NCBI GenBank assembly: GCA_019425015.1
Contig: JAHYYJ010000010.1
Span: forward strand, 56,903-120,902
Source of the DNA: Collinsella sp.
GTDB lineage: Bacteria; Actinomycetota; Coriobacteriia; Coriobacteriales; Coriobacteriaceae
DNA: 64,000 bases
Direction of reading: 5' to 3'
In this document: piece after piece, positions 32,992 through 41,277 of the stretch
Layout of the letters: each line of letters starts with the position of its first letter
Position numbering within the stretch: the first letter of the stretch is position 1
Made by a program: the position numbers and the translations under genes
The notes under the pieces: model-generated
Told to the model about the DNA's origin: nothing
The model's database searches: none
The model's input: only the letters and a program-made list of their open reading frames with translations

Positions 32992-33576
32992 TTACAGCTT
33001 GTTAGCGATCTTCTTTGCCGTGCGCTTAACGCCGGCCACCAGGCCTCCTGCAGGATGCTCCTTTTCGTAGGCTAGACGCTTCTCGCGCTTGGCGTACTCT
33101 TCGACGATGATGTCTCCATACTCGTCTTCGATCTTGTCGAAGAAGTCGACGGCACCCTTAATTTCCTCAGCGGTCGGGTGCCCCTTTTGGACCCCGCCGG
33201 TGAGTTTGAACGGCCCCCACGTATCAAAGCCGGGGCAGCCGTAGACACCCATAAAGATGGCCTGCCTCATGCGGCAGATGCCATCGATATCCTTGCCGTA
33301 CCACTTGTTTTTGCCACCGTAGGTCATAAGGCCAAACACCTTGTCCTGCGGCTGCAGCACGTTAGTGAGCACGCGTGCCATGTCCTTGTCGATCTCGGAG
33401 TAATAGATGCCCGTGGCGACACCAATCAGATGGTATTCGTGCAGGTTGGGATACTCGTTTTTGCCGAGCGTTTTCACGTCGAGGGTATCGATTTCGGGGT
33501 GCGCCTCGACGATGGCGTCCACGAGCTTTTTCGTATTGCCGTGGTGGCGTGAGGCATAAAGAATGATGGTTCGCAT
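32992..33576 (-). CDS. Flavodoxin-family protein
   Basis: 194 residues. ILYASRHHGNTKKLVDAI (about 4-21) is the FMN-phosphate loop (normally T/S-x-T-G-N-T; here S-R-H-H-G-N-T). IGVATGIYYSEI and TYGGKNKW follow the beta-strands and flavin loops of the fold. A basic C-terminal tail (GVKRTAKKIANKL) is extra. It is a small electron carrier or quinone reductase-like protein. I chose ATG 33576, which has GAAAGG upstream, over an in-frame ATG at 33606. Confidence 0.85.
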   Translation of the reverse strand: MRTIILYASRHHGNTKKLVDAIVEAHPEIDTLDVKTLGKNEYPNLHEYHLIGVATGIYYSEIDKDMARVLTNVLQPQDKVFGLMTYGGKNKWYGKDIDGICRMRQAIFMGVYGCPGFDTWGPFKLTGGVQKGHPTAEEIKGAVDFFDKIEDEYGDIIVEEYAKREKRLAYEKEHPAGGLVAGVKRTAKKIANKL

Positions 33577-33733
33577 AAGAAGGCCTTTCAGCTGTAATTG
33601 CATCAATGTCTGTATGGTACCCCGTTACATGACCGGGATACCGGACGCATCGATGAGCGTGCGGGTTTGTTCTATGGTTAGGATTGAAACGGGCGCTTGC
33701 GTGAAATAAAGCAGTTGTTCGAAAGGATGGGTA

Positions 33734-34615
33734 ATGGAATACGCTCTTTCCAACGATTCGATTTCTATTAAGGTTTCCACTGCCGGCGGCTCGTTTACCT
33801 CGATTGAGGCCGACGGTCGCGAGTATTTGTGGCAGGGCGACCCCGCAGTATGGTCCGGTCAGGCGCCGGTCTGCTTCCCGATTTGCGGAGGTCTGCGCGA
33901 CGGCAGCGCCATGACGTTCGCTGGGCATCATGTGAAGCTCGCCCGCCACGGGTTTGCGCGTAAGCAGGAGTGGAAACTGCTGAGCCAAAGCACGAACGAG
34001 CTGGCTGTGTGTCTGGCATCCGAGGATAACGCTGCATTGCTGAGCGATTATCCGTATCCGTTTAAGCTCGTCGCCCGCTATACGCTCGAGGACGCTGCCG
34101 TGCGCGTCTCCTATGAGGTGACCAACGAGGGCACCGAGGACATGCCGTTCTTTATCGGTGGACACCCCGGCTTTAGGTGCCCGCTCGACGAGGGCGAGGC
34201 CTATACGGACTACGAGCTACGCTTCGAGAAGGACGAGGCGGCGGAGCTTTGCACTGCCGTCCCCTCGACTGGCTTGATTGACGTGACCAACCGCTCCAAG
34301 AACCCCATGGTGGGAAAGACGCTGCCTCTGTCGCATGAGCTCTTCGATTTTGCGGAGACCATCTTTGACGTGCTCGAGAGCCGTCAGGTCACGCTTTCCA
34401 AGAAGGGCGAGGACAAGGGCGTCCGCCTGAGCTTTGAGGGCTTCCCGTATCTCATTGTATGGAGCAAGCCCGAGGGCGATTTTGTGGCAGTTGAGCCCTG
34501 GGGCGGCCTTTCGACCTGCTCCGATGAGGACGACGTGCTTGAGCATAAGCGTGGCTGCCTTGTCGCCAAGCCCAAGGAGACCGTCGTTCGCTCGTTCACG
34601 ATTGAGATTCTGTAA
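33734..34615 (+). CDS. Aldose 1-epimerase-like protein (LacX type)
   Basis: 293 residues of the galactose-mutarotase fold. FPICGGLRDGS near residue 49 and GGHPGFRCPLD (about 142-152) are typical of the LacX/YeaD-like branch, which acts on or binds sugar phosphates. It is shorter than true GalM, encoded here at 54099. It sits beside lacC, as lacX does in lac operons of Gram-positive bacteria, so a role in the tagatose-6-phosphate pathway is plausible. AAAGGA precedes the ATG. Confidence 0.85.
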   Translation: MEYALSNDSISIKVSTAGGSFTSIEADGREYLWQGDPAVWSGQAPVCFPICGGLRDGSAMTFAGHHVKLARHGFARKQEWKLLSQSTNELAVCLASEDNAALLSDYPYPFKLVARYTLEDAAVRVSYEVTNEGTEDMPFFIGGHPGFRCPLDEGEAYTDYELRFEKDEAAELCTAVPSTGLIDVTNRSKNPMVGKTLPLSHELFDFAETIFDVLESRQVTLSKKGEDKGVRLSFEGFPYLIVWSKPEGDFVAVEPWGGLSTCSDEDDVLEHKRGCLVAKPKETVVRSFTIEIL

Positions 34616-34674
34616 TTCCGTTTTGTCGACTCGTATCGCGAGGCACAAGGAGCCTGCGAGATAAGGAGCTAAAA

Positions 34675-35610
34675 ATGATCCTCACCGTTACGATGAACCC
34701 GTCCGTCGATACACGCTATCAGCTCGATGAGCTCATTATCGACGACGTTAACCGTGTGACGCCCGAAAAGACCGCCGGCGGCAAGGGTCTCAACGTGGCC
34801 CGTGTACTGGGTCAGCTGGGCGACGACGTTGTGGCAACCGGTTTGCTCGGCGGCCACATGGGCGCCTACATGGCCGAGCTCATGGATGCCAACGGCATTA
34901 AGAATGATTTTGTACCCATCAAGGGCGAGACTCGCATTTGCCTTAACATCCTCCACGCCGGCAACCAGACCGAGCTACTCGAGAGCGGCCCGACGATTGC
35001 CCCCGAGGAGCTCGATGCCTTTACCGCCAAGTTCGCCGAGCTTGCGAGCAAGGCCGCTGTCGTTACCATCTCGGGTTCGCTGCCCCGTGGTGTCGAGGCG
35101 GGCTACTACGCCAAGATCACGGGTATTGCCGAGAACGCCGGCGCCAAGGTGCTGCTCGATACCTCGGGTGCTTCGCTCGAGGCCGCCCTTAAGTCCGAAA
35201 TTAAGCCCGAACTGGTCAAGCCTAACCTGACCGAGATTAACGGCCTTCTGGGCACGAGCTTTACCACCGACGATGTGGACGAGCTCCGCGCCGCGCTCGC
35301 CTCTGATGCCCGCTTCTCCGATATCCCCTGGGTCGTTGTGTCCATGGGCGCTGCCGGCTCCGTGGGCTTCCATAATGGCCGTGCATTCCGCGCCAAGACC
35401 CCCGATATCCCCGCCGTTAACGCTACGGGCTCTGGCGATTCGACCATTGCCGGCTTCGCGCATGCGATTGCTGCTGGCGCGGATGACGAGACGGTGCTGC
35501 GTACCGCCAACACCTGCGGCAAGCTCAATGCCATGGATCCCATGACCGGCCATCTGGTCATGGACCGTTGGGACGAGGTCTACAACGGCGTTGTCGTGAC
35601 CGAGCTGTAA
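34675..35610 (+). CDS. lacC: Tagatose-6-phosphate kinase (PfkB family)
   Basis: 311 residues. TVTMNPSVDTRYQLDEL at the start and NRVTPEKTAGGKGLNVARVL (about 25-44) are LacC/FruK hallmarks; the GGKGLN motif is PfkB signature 1. NATGSGDSTIAGFAHAI (about 243-259) is signature 2 with the catalytic aspartate. LacC makes tagatose-1,6-bisphosphate, the step after AgaS. FruK (fructose-1-phosphate kinase) is the main alternative, but the neighbouring agaS and nagA favour LacC. No tagatose-bisphosphate aldolase is in the window. AAGGAG precedes the ATG. Confidence 0.87.
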   Translation: MILTVTMNPSVDTRYQLDELIIDDVNRVTPEKTAGGKGLNVARVLGQLGDDVVATGLLGGHMGAYMAELMDANGIKNDFVPIKGETRICLNILHAGNQTELLESGPTIAPEELDAFTAKFAELASKAAVVTISGSLPRGVEAGYYAKITGIAENAGAKVLLDTSGASLEAALKSEIKPELVKPNLTEINGLLGTSFTTDDVDELRAALASDARFSDIPWVVVSMGAAGSVGFHNGRAFRAKTPDIPAVNATGSGDSTIAGFAHAIAAGADDETVLRTANTCGKLNAMDPMTGHLVMDRWDEVYNGVVVTEL

Positions 35611-35643
35611 AAGCCTGGGCGTCGGCCCCGGCATTGCTTGCTA

Positions 35644-35775
35644 GCTCATGTCGACGACAAGTGCGGTAGCATTATGCTGGGGCGCGACGCCGAGTTTGTC
35701 GTGTTCAATCCCGACCTTACCCTGGTCGAGGCGTATGTGGGTGGCAACAGCATCGGTAACGCGTTTGCCGATTAG
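35644..35775 (+). pseudogene. C-terminal remnant of a nagA gene
   Basis: In the frame ending at TAG 35773-35775 the translation reads AHVDDKCGSIMLGRDAEFVV, then TLVEAYVGGNSIGNAF. It matches the last ~43 residues of the NagA encoded at 31747-32916 with conservative changes. There is no start codon or remaining N-terminus. The rest was lost when lacC was placed here or by a deletion. Confidence 0.85.
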
Positions 35776-35807
35776 CCGCCAAAGAAGCGATCCGAGAGGG
35801 GATTTAG

Positions 35808-36281
35808 ATGATTTACGGTGCATTGGGCGATATCGAGGAGTACCGCGGAATGCTCAAGGGCCTCGACGTGCTGATCGACTGGCTCGAGGAGAACGACCCG
35901 GCACAGCTCGAGGTCGGCAGCCATCCGATTTTGGGTGAGAAGGTCTTTGCGAACGTCATGTCTCCCACGACGCGTCCCGAGGCCGAGGCTCACTATGAGA
36001 CGCATCAGCGCTATCACGACCTGCAGATCGACGTCGAGGGTCGCGAGGCCTTTAAGGTCGCCACGGGCAGCCTGACGCTGGTTCAGGAGTTTGACGAGAA
36101 GGACGACTACGATCTGGTCGATTCCGACGCTTCGATCGCCGGCGATCTTGCCGACGATAAGTTTGCACTGTTCGTTGCCGGCGAGCCCCACATGCCCACG
36201 CTCGAGTTCCCGGGCGATGGCGCACAGCCGGTCAAGAAGATTTGCTTTAAGCTGCTTGCAGATGCTTACTGGGAAGAGTAG
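35808..36281 (+). CDS. YhcH/YjgK/YiaL (EbgC-type) family protein
   Basis: 157 residues of the small cupin-like DUF386 family. ETHQRYHDLQIDVEGRE (about 63-79) is the family signature with metal-binding histidines. FALFVAGEPHMPTLEF and VKKICFKLL complete the barrel. Members accompany sugar-degradation operons (sialic acid, beta-galactosides) and are thought to act on sugar anomers or as EbgC subunits. It follows lacC and the nagA remnant and likely belongs to the amino-sugar locus. Confidence 0.88.
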   Translation: MIYGALGDIEEYRGMLKGLDVLIDWLEENDPAQLEVGSHPILGEKVFANVMSPTTRPEAEAHYETHQRYHDLQIDVEGREAFKVATGSLTLVQEFDEKDDYDLVDSDASIAGDLADDKFALFVAGEPHMPTLEFPGDGAQPVKKICFKLLADAYWEE

Positions 36282-36342
36282 CGAGCTGCTTGGCTGAGCT
36301 GTTCGTCTGATGGCGTGATTCCCCTAGGGAAATCACGCTAGG

Positions 36343-36399
36343 ACCCCGCCAAACGGGTTTTCCCTAGGGAAATCACGTTTGGCGGGGTTTTCTGTTTTT
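36343..36399 (+). terminator. Terminator with a repeated CCCTAGGGAAATCACG unit
   Basis: ACCCCGCCAAACG and CGTTTGGCGGGGT form a 13-bp stem, then TTTCTGTTTTT. The loop holds CCCTAGGGAAATCACG (36362-36377), an exact copy of the 16-mer just before the stem (36322-36337). Confidence 0.85.
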
Positions 36400-36416
36400 G
36401 AATAGGGAAGCCTCAT

Positions 36417-36872
36417 TTATTTGCGAAGAACATCGGCTAGCCGCAGGATTGAAATCATCGACCGATAAGTGAGTTCCACTTTTTCGCCCGCAAGCAGTCG
36501 TTTCGAGCCAATCTCATCTAGCCCCACAAGCCGAGAAAACAGCGGGCCGCTCATCGTGCCATCGTCAATTGATTCCCTTATGGTCTTCAAAACGTCCGTA
36601 TCATGAAGCGATGCCGAGCTGTAGGGGGCAACACGAGCGGAACTCTCAATTAACGACGAGACAAAAGGATGGAGATGCTTTGGACATAGTCCATCAAACA
36701 CCACATCCCCATTGTCGTTCGAGCCGACCAGGCGCCAAGTATAATGATCGACCCAGTCATCTCCGTCATATATGGCGTCCATGAGCAACTTCCCGTCTAG
36801 AGAGAGAAACCTATTTGGACATCGGGGCGCAAGACCGCAATCCATATCGGACCTGCAGCAGCTCCAACCCAA
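36417..36872 (-). CDS. Hypothetical protein next to the integration site
   Basis: 151 residues from TTG 36872, or 142 from ATG 36845; neither has a convincing ribosome site. The N-terminus holds several cysteines (CC, then C-x(7)-C), a possible metal site. I recognise no domain. Base composition is lower in GC than the chromosome. It lies eight bases after the broken gene at 36881, so both were probably one operon, perhaps left from an older insertion at the same tRNA. Confidence 0.5.
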   Translation of the reverse strand: MGWSCCRSDMDCGLAPRCPNRFLSLDGKLLMDAIYDGDDWVDHYTWRLVGSNDNGDVVFDGLCPKHLHPFVSSLIESSARVAPYSSASLHDTDVLKTIRESIDDGTMSGPLFSRLVGLDEIGSKRLLAGEKVELTYRSMISILRLADVLRK

Positions 36873-36880
36873 CGCACCAC

Positions 36881-37306
36881 TTAGGTTCCCTTTCGTACAT
36901 GTGTATCAATCTGCCCCGAAATGCCGGTGAATGCAATTCCAGACCCGTTTGTCGGATAGCAATCGACGTATTTTTGTTTTCCGCTCACAACCTTGTATAG
37001 ATAAATCGTTCCAGCAAAAGAGAAGGGATCGTTCGCAATTTTGTCCGGAAGAACTTGCCACCTCAAAATCCCGCTACCAATATGGTCAAGCTTGACCGTT
37101 CCGCCGTCCCCCTCAAAAGTGGCAAGGGGATTTACCCCAGACTGAGAGTCGGCATCGCCCTCCTTAGCAGTTATCAGCAGGCTGCCCGTATAAGACTGCT
37201 AAGGCTCACCTTCAGGACAGGCAGCCTTGGCCCAAGAAGGGCCACTCAGGCAGGACAGTCCGAGCAGCATCAATACCAGCAAAAGAAAACCCTTAGTTCT
37301 TTTCAT
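36881..37306 (-). pseudogene. Secreted hypothetical protein interrupted by one amber codon
   Basis: Read from ATG 37306, the first 35 codons give a signal peptide (MKRTKGFLLLVLMLLGL, then a small-residue cleavage region) and a CPEGEP stub. TAG at 37199-37201 follows. The same frame then stays open for another 106 codons to TAA 36881 with normal protein character (QSYTGSLLITAKEGDAD, later FSFAGTIYLYKV). One base change, for example CAG to TAG, would explain it. The full product would be 141 residues and exported. I recognise no family. Confidence 0.7.
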
Positions 37307-37529
37307 CTATATCGCCAATATCTCTCGACATTTGTATATTGTGACTATTTTAGATCTATATGGCCAATTTGAGCCCTCACCATGGCAATTGTTGCAGCTG
37401 GGTTTCTTTTCATTAAGATTTCACTTTGGTAAATCCCCGCCCCTAAGCATTAAACCCGAAGTCCACCGAGTGGGCCGCCGTTGACGTGGCGATGTTTGGA
37501 TTGGCGCGCACGCACTCAAAATCGGCAAC

Positions 37530-37552
37530 AAAAAAGCCGCCCGAAGGCGGCT
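37530..37552 (-). terminator. Displaced terminator of the tRNA-Thr gene
   Basis: AGCCGCC-CGAA-GGCGGCT is a compact stem; read on the minus strand it is followed by TTTTTT. It lies ten bases beyond the tRNA 3' fragment at 37562. Before the element inserted, this was probably the terminator of tRNA-Thr. Confidence 0.7.
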
Positions 37553-37561
37553 ATCTTGTGT

Positions 37562-37608
37562 AATGGAGCCAGCGACCGGGCTCGAACCGGTGACCCCCGC
37601 TTTACGAG
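37562..37608. repeat. attL: 47-bp copy of the 3' part of tRNA-Thr(CGT)
   Basis: Identical over 47 bases to 53005-53051, which runs from just past the CCA end to the anticodon of the intact tRNA gene. The flanking bases differ (T versus C on one side, T versus A on the other). It marks the left end of the inserted element. Confidence 0.93.
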
Positions 37609-37763
37609 TACGTGAATTAGATGTTTTACGAGATGAGGCCAATTTCACTGAACTGAAAAGAAGTGCAGGTAAATATAGGTAACTAGCAAATATCAAGCTA
37701 GCAATTAGAATCATATTTCCCACTCTTTTCACCTCTGACTAGACTTGAAAGAGTGAAAAACTT

Positions 37764-37814
37764 CAGTTAGGCTATCCGGCGAAGCCCTTAAAGCTTCGCC
37801 GGATAGCCTAACTG
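37764..37814. repeat. Perfect 22-bp inverted repeat between attL and the integrase
   Basis: Arms 37764-37785 and 37793-37814 are exact reverse complements (CAGTTAGGCTATCCGGCG and AGC on the left) around a seven-base loop. It is a terminator on the minus strand (A-run to its left) or an integrase/excisionase binding structure. Confidence 0.75.
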
Positions 37815-37828
37815 AAAAACAGCGAGGG

Positions 37829-39112
37829 ATGCGATTGCAAGGATCGATAAAAAAGACCGCCCGAGGGACATCAGAGTGCATCGATAGGACCAAGGGGGTC
37901 TATCGGATCTACTTTTCTCTAGGAAAAGATCCGGAAACGGGACGGTACCGCCGTAGTCCATCACGTAGGGTTCATTGCAGAAGCAAGAACCCGAAAAACT
38001 GGCCGAGCGAAGTTACCAAGGCGCTGGAAGCCTATAGAGCTGAGCTCGAGGGTGCTTCCAACCGGGACAATGGCCCCTTGGGTTTATCGGATTATGCAGA
38101 CAGGTTTCACGCAAATAGAGAGTTGACCATGGGGTCACCGCTTGCCTATGAGCGCGAAGGTTTGGATATCCGTCACATACGCGAGCTGTTTGGCAACCCC
38201 GATCTCGATCGGCTTAAATCAGATGACATTCGCGCTGCGTATTCCAAAGCCAGAAAAGAAGGTCGATTCAGCGAAAGTGAAATTCGCCGCATCCATATCA
38301 AGCTCAAACAGATAATGGAGGATGCTGTCGATAACGACCTTGTGGGCAAAAACCCTTGTAGGGGAGTGAAACTGCCCAAGCAGAATGTCGAGGCTCGTAA
38401 GGCGCTGAGCGCCGATGAGGCGGCAAGGCTTCTTGCGGTTCTTTTGGGGGAGAAGCCGTCCTCCTTTATCACGTGCACAATGCTTCTGCTTCTCTGTGGA
38501 TTGAGGAAGGGGGAGGCCCTTGGTCTCTCATGGGAGGATTATGACCCCGACGCCAAGACTCTGAGGATAGTAAAGCAATATACGAACGACAGGACGTTGA
38601 GGCCGCCCAAATCGAAGATGAGCAGGCGCAAGATTTCGATAGGGAATGAACTTGCCGATTATTTGGACAGGTGGAAAGTCATTCAGCGGAGCGAGTTCAA
38701 CTCCTTTGCGGTGGGCCAGACTGGAGAAACACCCATTGTCCATTCTATTGGTGTCATTGATGCAGCCGGCGGCAAACGGGCTCTAGTGACCCGGATGGAT
38801 GGACATAACTATTCAAGGGCGTTTAGGCTGTTTGCGGCGAAAAACGGCTTCGGTACTTTTGAGGAGAGCAGGGAAGTCATTGGGAGTGACGGGGTCAAAC
38901 GTACCCGCTATACGGGTTATAGCGGGCTGAAGCCTCATGAGCTTAGACATACGCAAGCGACTTTGCTCGTTGGTGCCAATGCGGACATTAAGACGATCCA
39001 GGCGCGTTTGGGCCATGCTAGCCCATCGACGACGCTGTCTATCTATAGTCACTTTATTGAGGCAAACGATCAGAAGGCGGCATCAGTGCTGGACAATCTG
39101 CTGAAAGGCTAA
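37829..39112 (+). CDS. int: Tyrosine-recombinase integrase
   Basis: 427 residues, close to phage-type (Tn916/HK022-like) integrases. The N-terminal part is an arm-binding region (about 1-60), then a SAM-like core-binding domain (about 85-185). The catalytic residues are present: R in CGLRKGEALGLSW (about 218-230), H-x-x-R in HELRHTQATLL (about 371-381), H in RLGHAS, and the nucleophile Y in STTLSIYSHF (about Y406). It should cut the 47-bp att core at the tRNA-Thr gene. It is transcribed inward, away from attL. Confidence 0.95.
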   Translation: MRLQGSIKKTARGTSECIDRTKGVYRIYFSLGKDPETGRYRRSPSRRVHCRSKNPKNWPSEVTKALEAYRAELEGASNRDNGPLGLSDYADRFHANRELTMGSPLAYEREGLDIRHIRELFGNPDLDRLKSDDIRAAYSKARKEGRFSESEIRRIHIKLKQIMEDAVDNDLVGKNPCRGVKLPKQNVEARKALSADEAARLLAVLLGEKPSSFITCTMLLLLCGLRKGEALGLSWEDYDPDAKTLRIVKQYTNDRTLRPPKSKMSRRKISIGNELADYLDRWKVIQRSEFNSFAVGQTGETPIVHSIGVIDAAGGKRALVTRMDGHNYSRAFRLFAAKNGFGTFEESREVIGSDGVKRTRYTGYSGLKPHELRHTQATLLVGANADIKTIQARLGHASPSTTLSIYSHFIEANDQKAASVLDNLLKG

Positions 39113-39139
39113 AAAAGAGGCCCTTGTGGGCCTCTTTTT

Positions 39140-39904
39140 CTAATCGATATTGTTTCGATAAATCATTGCGCCATATGGCGGCTCCAGCTCCATTGACTGA
39201 TAGTAGCTGGCATCTAGCAGATTGAAATAGCAAATGATGGGGGCGGCAAGGTGCTCGTCCATATTCAAGTAATGGCCCTCGTCATCCGTGACCAGTTTGA
39301 CTTCGTCTCGCATCACATCGGTCATACGGGGCCAGAGCTTGACTGCACACTGCAATTTGTCTTTCTGGTTATATTCGCCGTTATGGAAAAAGACAAAATG
39401 GGGAGCACCGTATTTTGCGCCGCCGCGTATTTCAATGATTCCGACTTGGCTGCACGATTCAGCGCAATTATTTGGCTCTAGAAGCGTCCATGAGGAGGGG
39501 AAAACCGCGTAGTCTCCGCCCAGGAGATCGATGCGCCTCATTCCCTGGGGCTCTATTGTTTCTTCATAGTAGAGGGACAAATGGTCGTAGAGGCGTTGGA
39601 ACTGCTCACGTTCCAACTCTTTAGTGCTAAAAGTTAGCTCTTCTGATCCATCGATAGGAAGAGCCCTCATCTCGTTAGTGATGAGACGAATCTCTTTCTC
39701 GCAGGTGTCTTTCAGGGCTTTAGCGAACCGGGGCGTTAGTCCCGTAAGCAAATTGCATAGGTAGTCGATCGCCTCGCCGGTACTCCTGATAGATTGGGGA
39801 TTTTTGCGGCGTAACTCGTCGATTTTTGCAGGCGTGGTCTCCTGAACAGTTGTTCCGTATTTAATCTTTTTCATCTTGTTTCCAGATAATGGTAAACGGC
39901 CCAT
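39140..39904 (-). CDS. Hypothetical protein of the mobile element
   Basis: 254 residues from ATG 39904, which follows GGAGTTAAT. I do not recognise a family. The N-terminal ~60 residues (KIDELRRKNPQSIRSTGEAIDYLCNLL) look like a short DNA-binding or dimerising helix pair; the rest is mixed and acidic, with no membrane segment or enzyme motif seen. It is convergent to the integrase and divergent from the excisionase-like operon, a typical place for an immunity or control gene. Confidence 0.6.
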   Translation of the reverse strand: MGRLPLSGNKMKKIKYGTTVQETTPAKIDELRRKNPQSIRSTGEAIDYLCNLLTGLTPRFAKALKDTCEKEIRLITNEMRALPIDGSEELTFSTKELEREQFQRLYDHLSLYYEETIEPQGMRRIDLLGGDYAVFPSSWTLLEPNNCAESCSQVGIIEIRGGAKYGAPHFVFFHNGEYNQKDKLQCAVKLWPRMTDVMRDEVKLVTDDEGHYLNMDEHLAAPIICYFNLLDASYYQSMELEPPYGAMIYRNNID

Positions 39905-39998
39905 ATTAACTCCAATCTTTATTAACGATTGTAATTCAGTTAGAAAGGAAAATCTAGAATGTTAGAAAATAGATTCGAAAAGAGGTTCGTTTAATGGT

Positions 39999-40025
39999 TT
40001 GACCATGTATATGAAATAGTATAAT
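39999..40025 (+). promoter_or_regulatory. Candidate promoter of the mobilization operon
   Basis: TTGACC (39999-40004) and TATAAT (40020-40025) with a 15-base spacer. The spacing is short but both boxes are good matches. It would drive the excisionase-like gene and those after it. Confidence 0.5.
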
Positions 40026-40163
40026 GATGCCACGCAAAGGCCTGACCAGCTTGAGTGAAAGGAGCTATTTCATTTTCGGTCGTGAAATATAAAGGCGCCC
40101 GCCCTTCCCATTCTAAGTTTGGCGACTAGGGGGAGGGGCGAGCTGACCCGAAAGGATTCTACC

Positions 40164-40418
40164 ATGTCGGTCGAACCTAATGAGCCGTACGCTGCCGTAC
40201 ATGCTTTACCTGCAGTTTCTTGCAGTCCCAATTTGGGCAACGAACGCCTTCTTGGCATTTCTGATGTGAGTAAAATGACTGGACTCAGCCCGGTTACTGC
40301 GTCGAAGTTCATGAAAGAAAGCGGGCGCGCGATTGCGTTGCATCGCCGCGTCTATATTCTCGAGTCCAGCCTATTTGCTTACCTTCACGAACTGGAGGTG
40401 AACAAACCATGTCGTTAG
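40164..40418 (+). CDS. Excisionase-like small helix-turn-helix protein
   Basis: 84 residues from ATG 40164, with AAAGGA eight bases upstream. LLGISDVSKMTGLSPVTASKFMKESG (about 33-58) is a MerR/excisionase-type helix-turn-helix, followed by a wing region (RRVYILESSLFAYL). Such proteins bend att DNA for excision or regulate the first genes of the element. It overlaps the next gene by 10 bases. Confidence 0.7.
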   Translation: MSVEPNEPYAAVHALPAVSCSPNLGNERLLGISDVSKMTGLSPVTASKFMKESGRAIALHRRVYILESSLFAYLHELEVNKPCR

Positions 40419-41275
40419 TGAAGTCCATGAACGATGGCTTGGATAAAATCGCCCTTGCTATTTTAAACAATAAGCCCCTCGGGCATATTGAGCACCGTGC
40501 GCTCGATGCCCTTCTCGGCGGTATCCGCCAATATCTGTGCATCGTGCCGGGCGGACCCGGTACCGGCAAGACTACTTTCATGCATCAGCTCGGTGACGGC
40601 TGGGCTATTGCGGGTCATCCGGTGGTAATCTTCGAGGGCGAGCTCACCCGCGCGAGTATGCTTGCAAAAAGTCTGACGCGCATTTCCGGTGGCAAGCTCA
40701 CTTACGACGATATGTATAGCGGCGAAATGCCAATTGAAAAACGGGAATTGTTTGACGATATGCTTGAAATCTATGCACGCAGTGTTGCTGAACGTATGCA
40801 TATCGTATCCGGTGAAATCAAGAATACGGGTATGCGCAAGTCCATCGAGGAAGTGGCAGATAAATACGGTGAGCCTCCGTTAGTTATCGTTGATTATGCA
40901 CAAATCGTCTCACTACCACAGGAGCTGCGCATTGTCGATGAGCGCATTGGACTTAAGCTCGTTGCATCTGAGCTGAGGCGTATTGTGGATGAGACCCATT
41001 GTCCACTATTCGCCATTTCGTCAATAAACAGAATCAACTACGACAAGCAGACCACGGGCTTGCAGGCAATCGGTGGCTGCAGCATGTTCGAGTACACGGC
41101 TGACTTGGTCATGTCTCTCTCGGTCAAAGGTGATAAGAGCGACGAGCGCAACTCCAACATGATGCGCAAGAAGCGTCCGGTTGTTGCTTCGATTACAAAG
41201 AACCGGTACGGTTCCTGCGGCGCCGTTGAGTTCGAATTCGACGCACCGTCTGCAACGTTTACCGAAATCGGTTAA
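40409..41275 (+). CDS. DnaB/RecA-fold ATPase (replication-type helicase domain)
   Basis: 288 residues. VPGGPGTGKTTFMHQL (about 47-62) is Walker A, and LVIVDYAQIVSLPQEL (about 158-173) is Walker B. LKLVASELRRIVDETHCPLFAISSINR fits the DnaB C-terminal (KaiC-like) domain. The N-terminal DnaB domain is absent. It may be a replication or partition helper of the circular form of the element. A RepA-type role is possible but no origin-binding domain is seen. Confidence 0.75.
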   Translation: MSLVKSMNDGLDKIALAILNNKPLGHIEHRALDALLGGIRQYLCIVPGGPGTGKTTFMHQLGDGWAIAGHPVVIFEGELTRASMLAKSLTRISGGKLTYDDMYSGEMPIEKRELFDDMLEIYARSVAERMHIVSGEIKNTGMRKSIEEVADKYGEPPLVIVDYAQIVSLPQELRIVDERIGLKLVASELRRIVDETHCPLFAISSINRINYDKQTTGLQAIGGCSMFEYTADLVMSLSVKGDKSDERNSNMMRKKRPVVASITKNRYGSCGAVEFEFDAPSATFTEIG

Positions 41276-41277
41276 AT

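Noticed and set aside
34675..35610. 1-phosphofructokinase FruK
   Set aside because: It is the same family, but there is no fructose PTS beside it, while agaS and nagA supply the tagatose-6-phosphate route; LacC is preferred though not proven.
37309..37530. Short frames on both strands upstream of the displaced tRNA terminator
   Set aside because: None has a ribosome site or protein-like composition; they read across the signal-peptide end of the broken gene.
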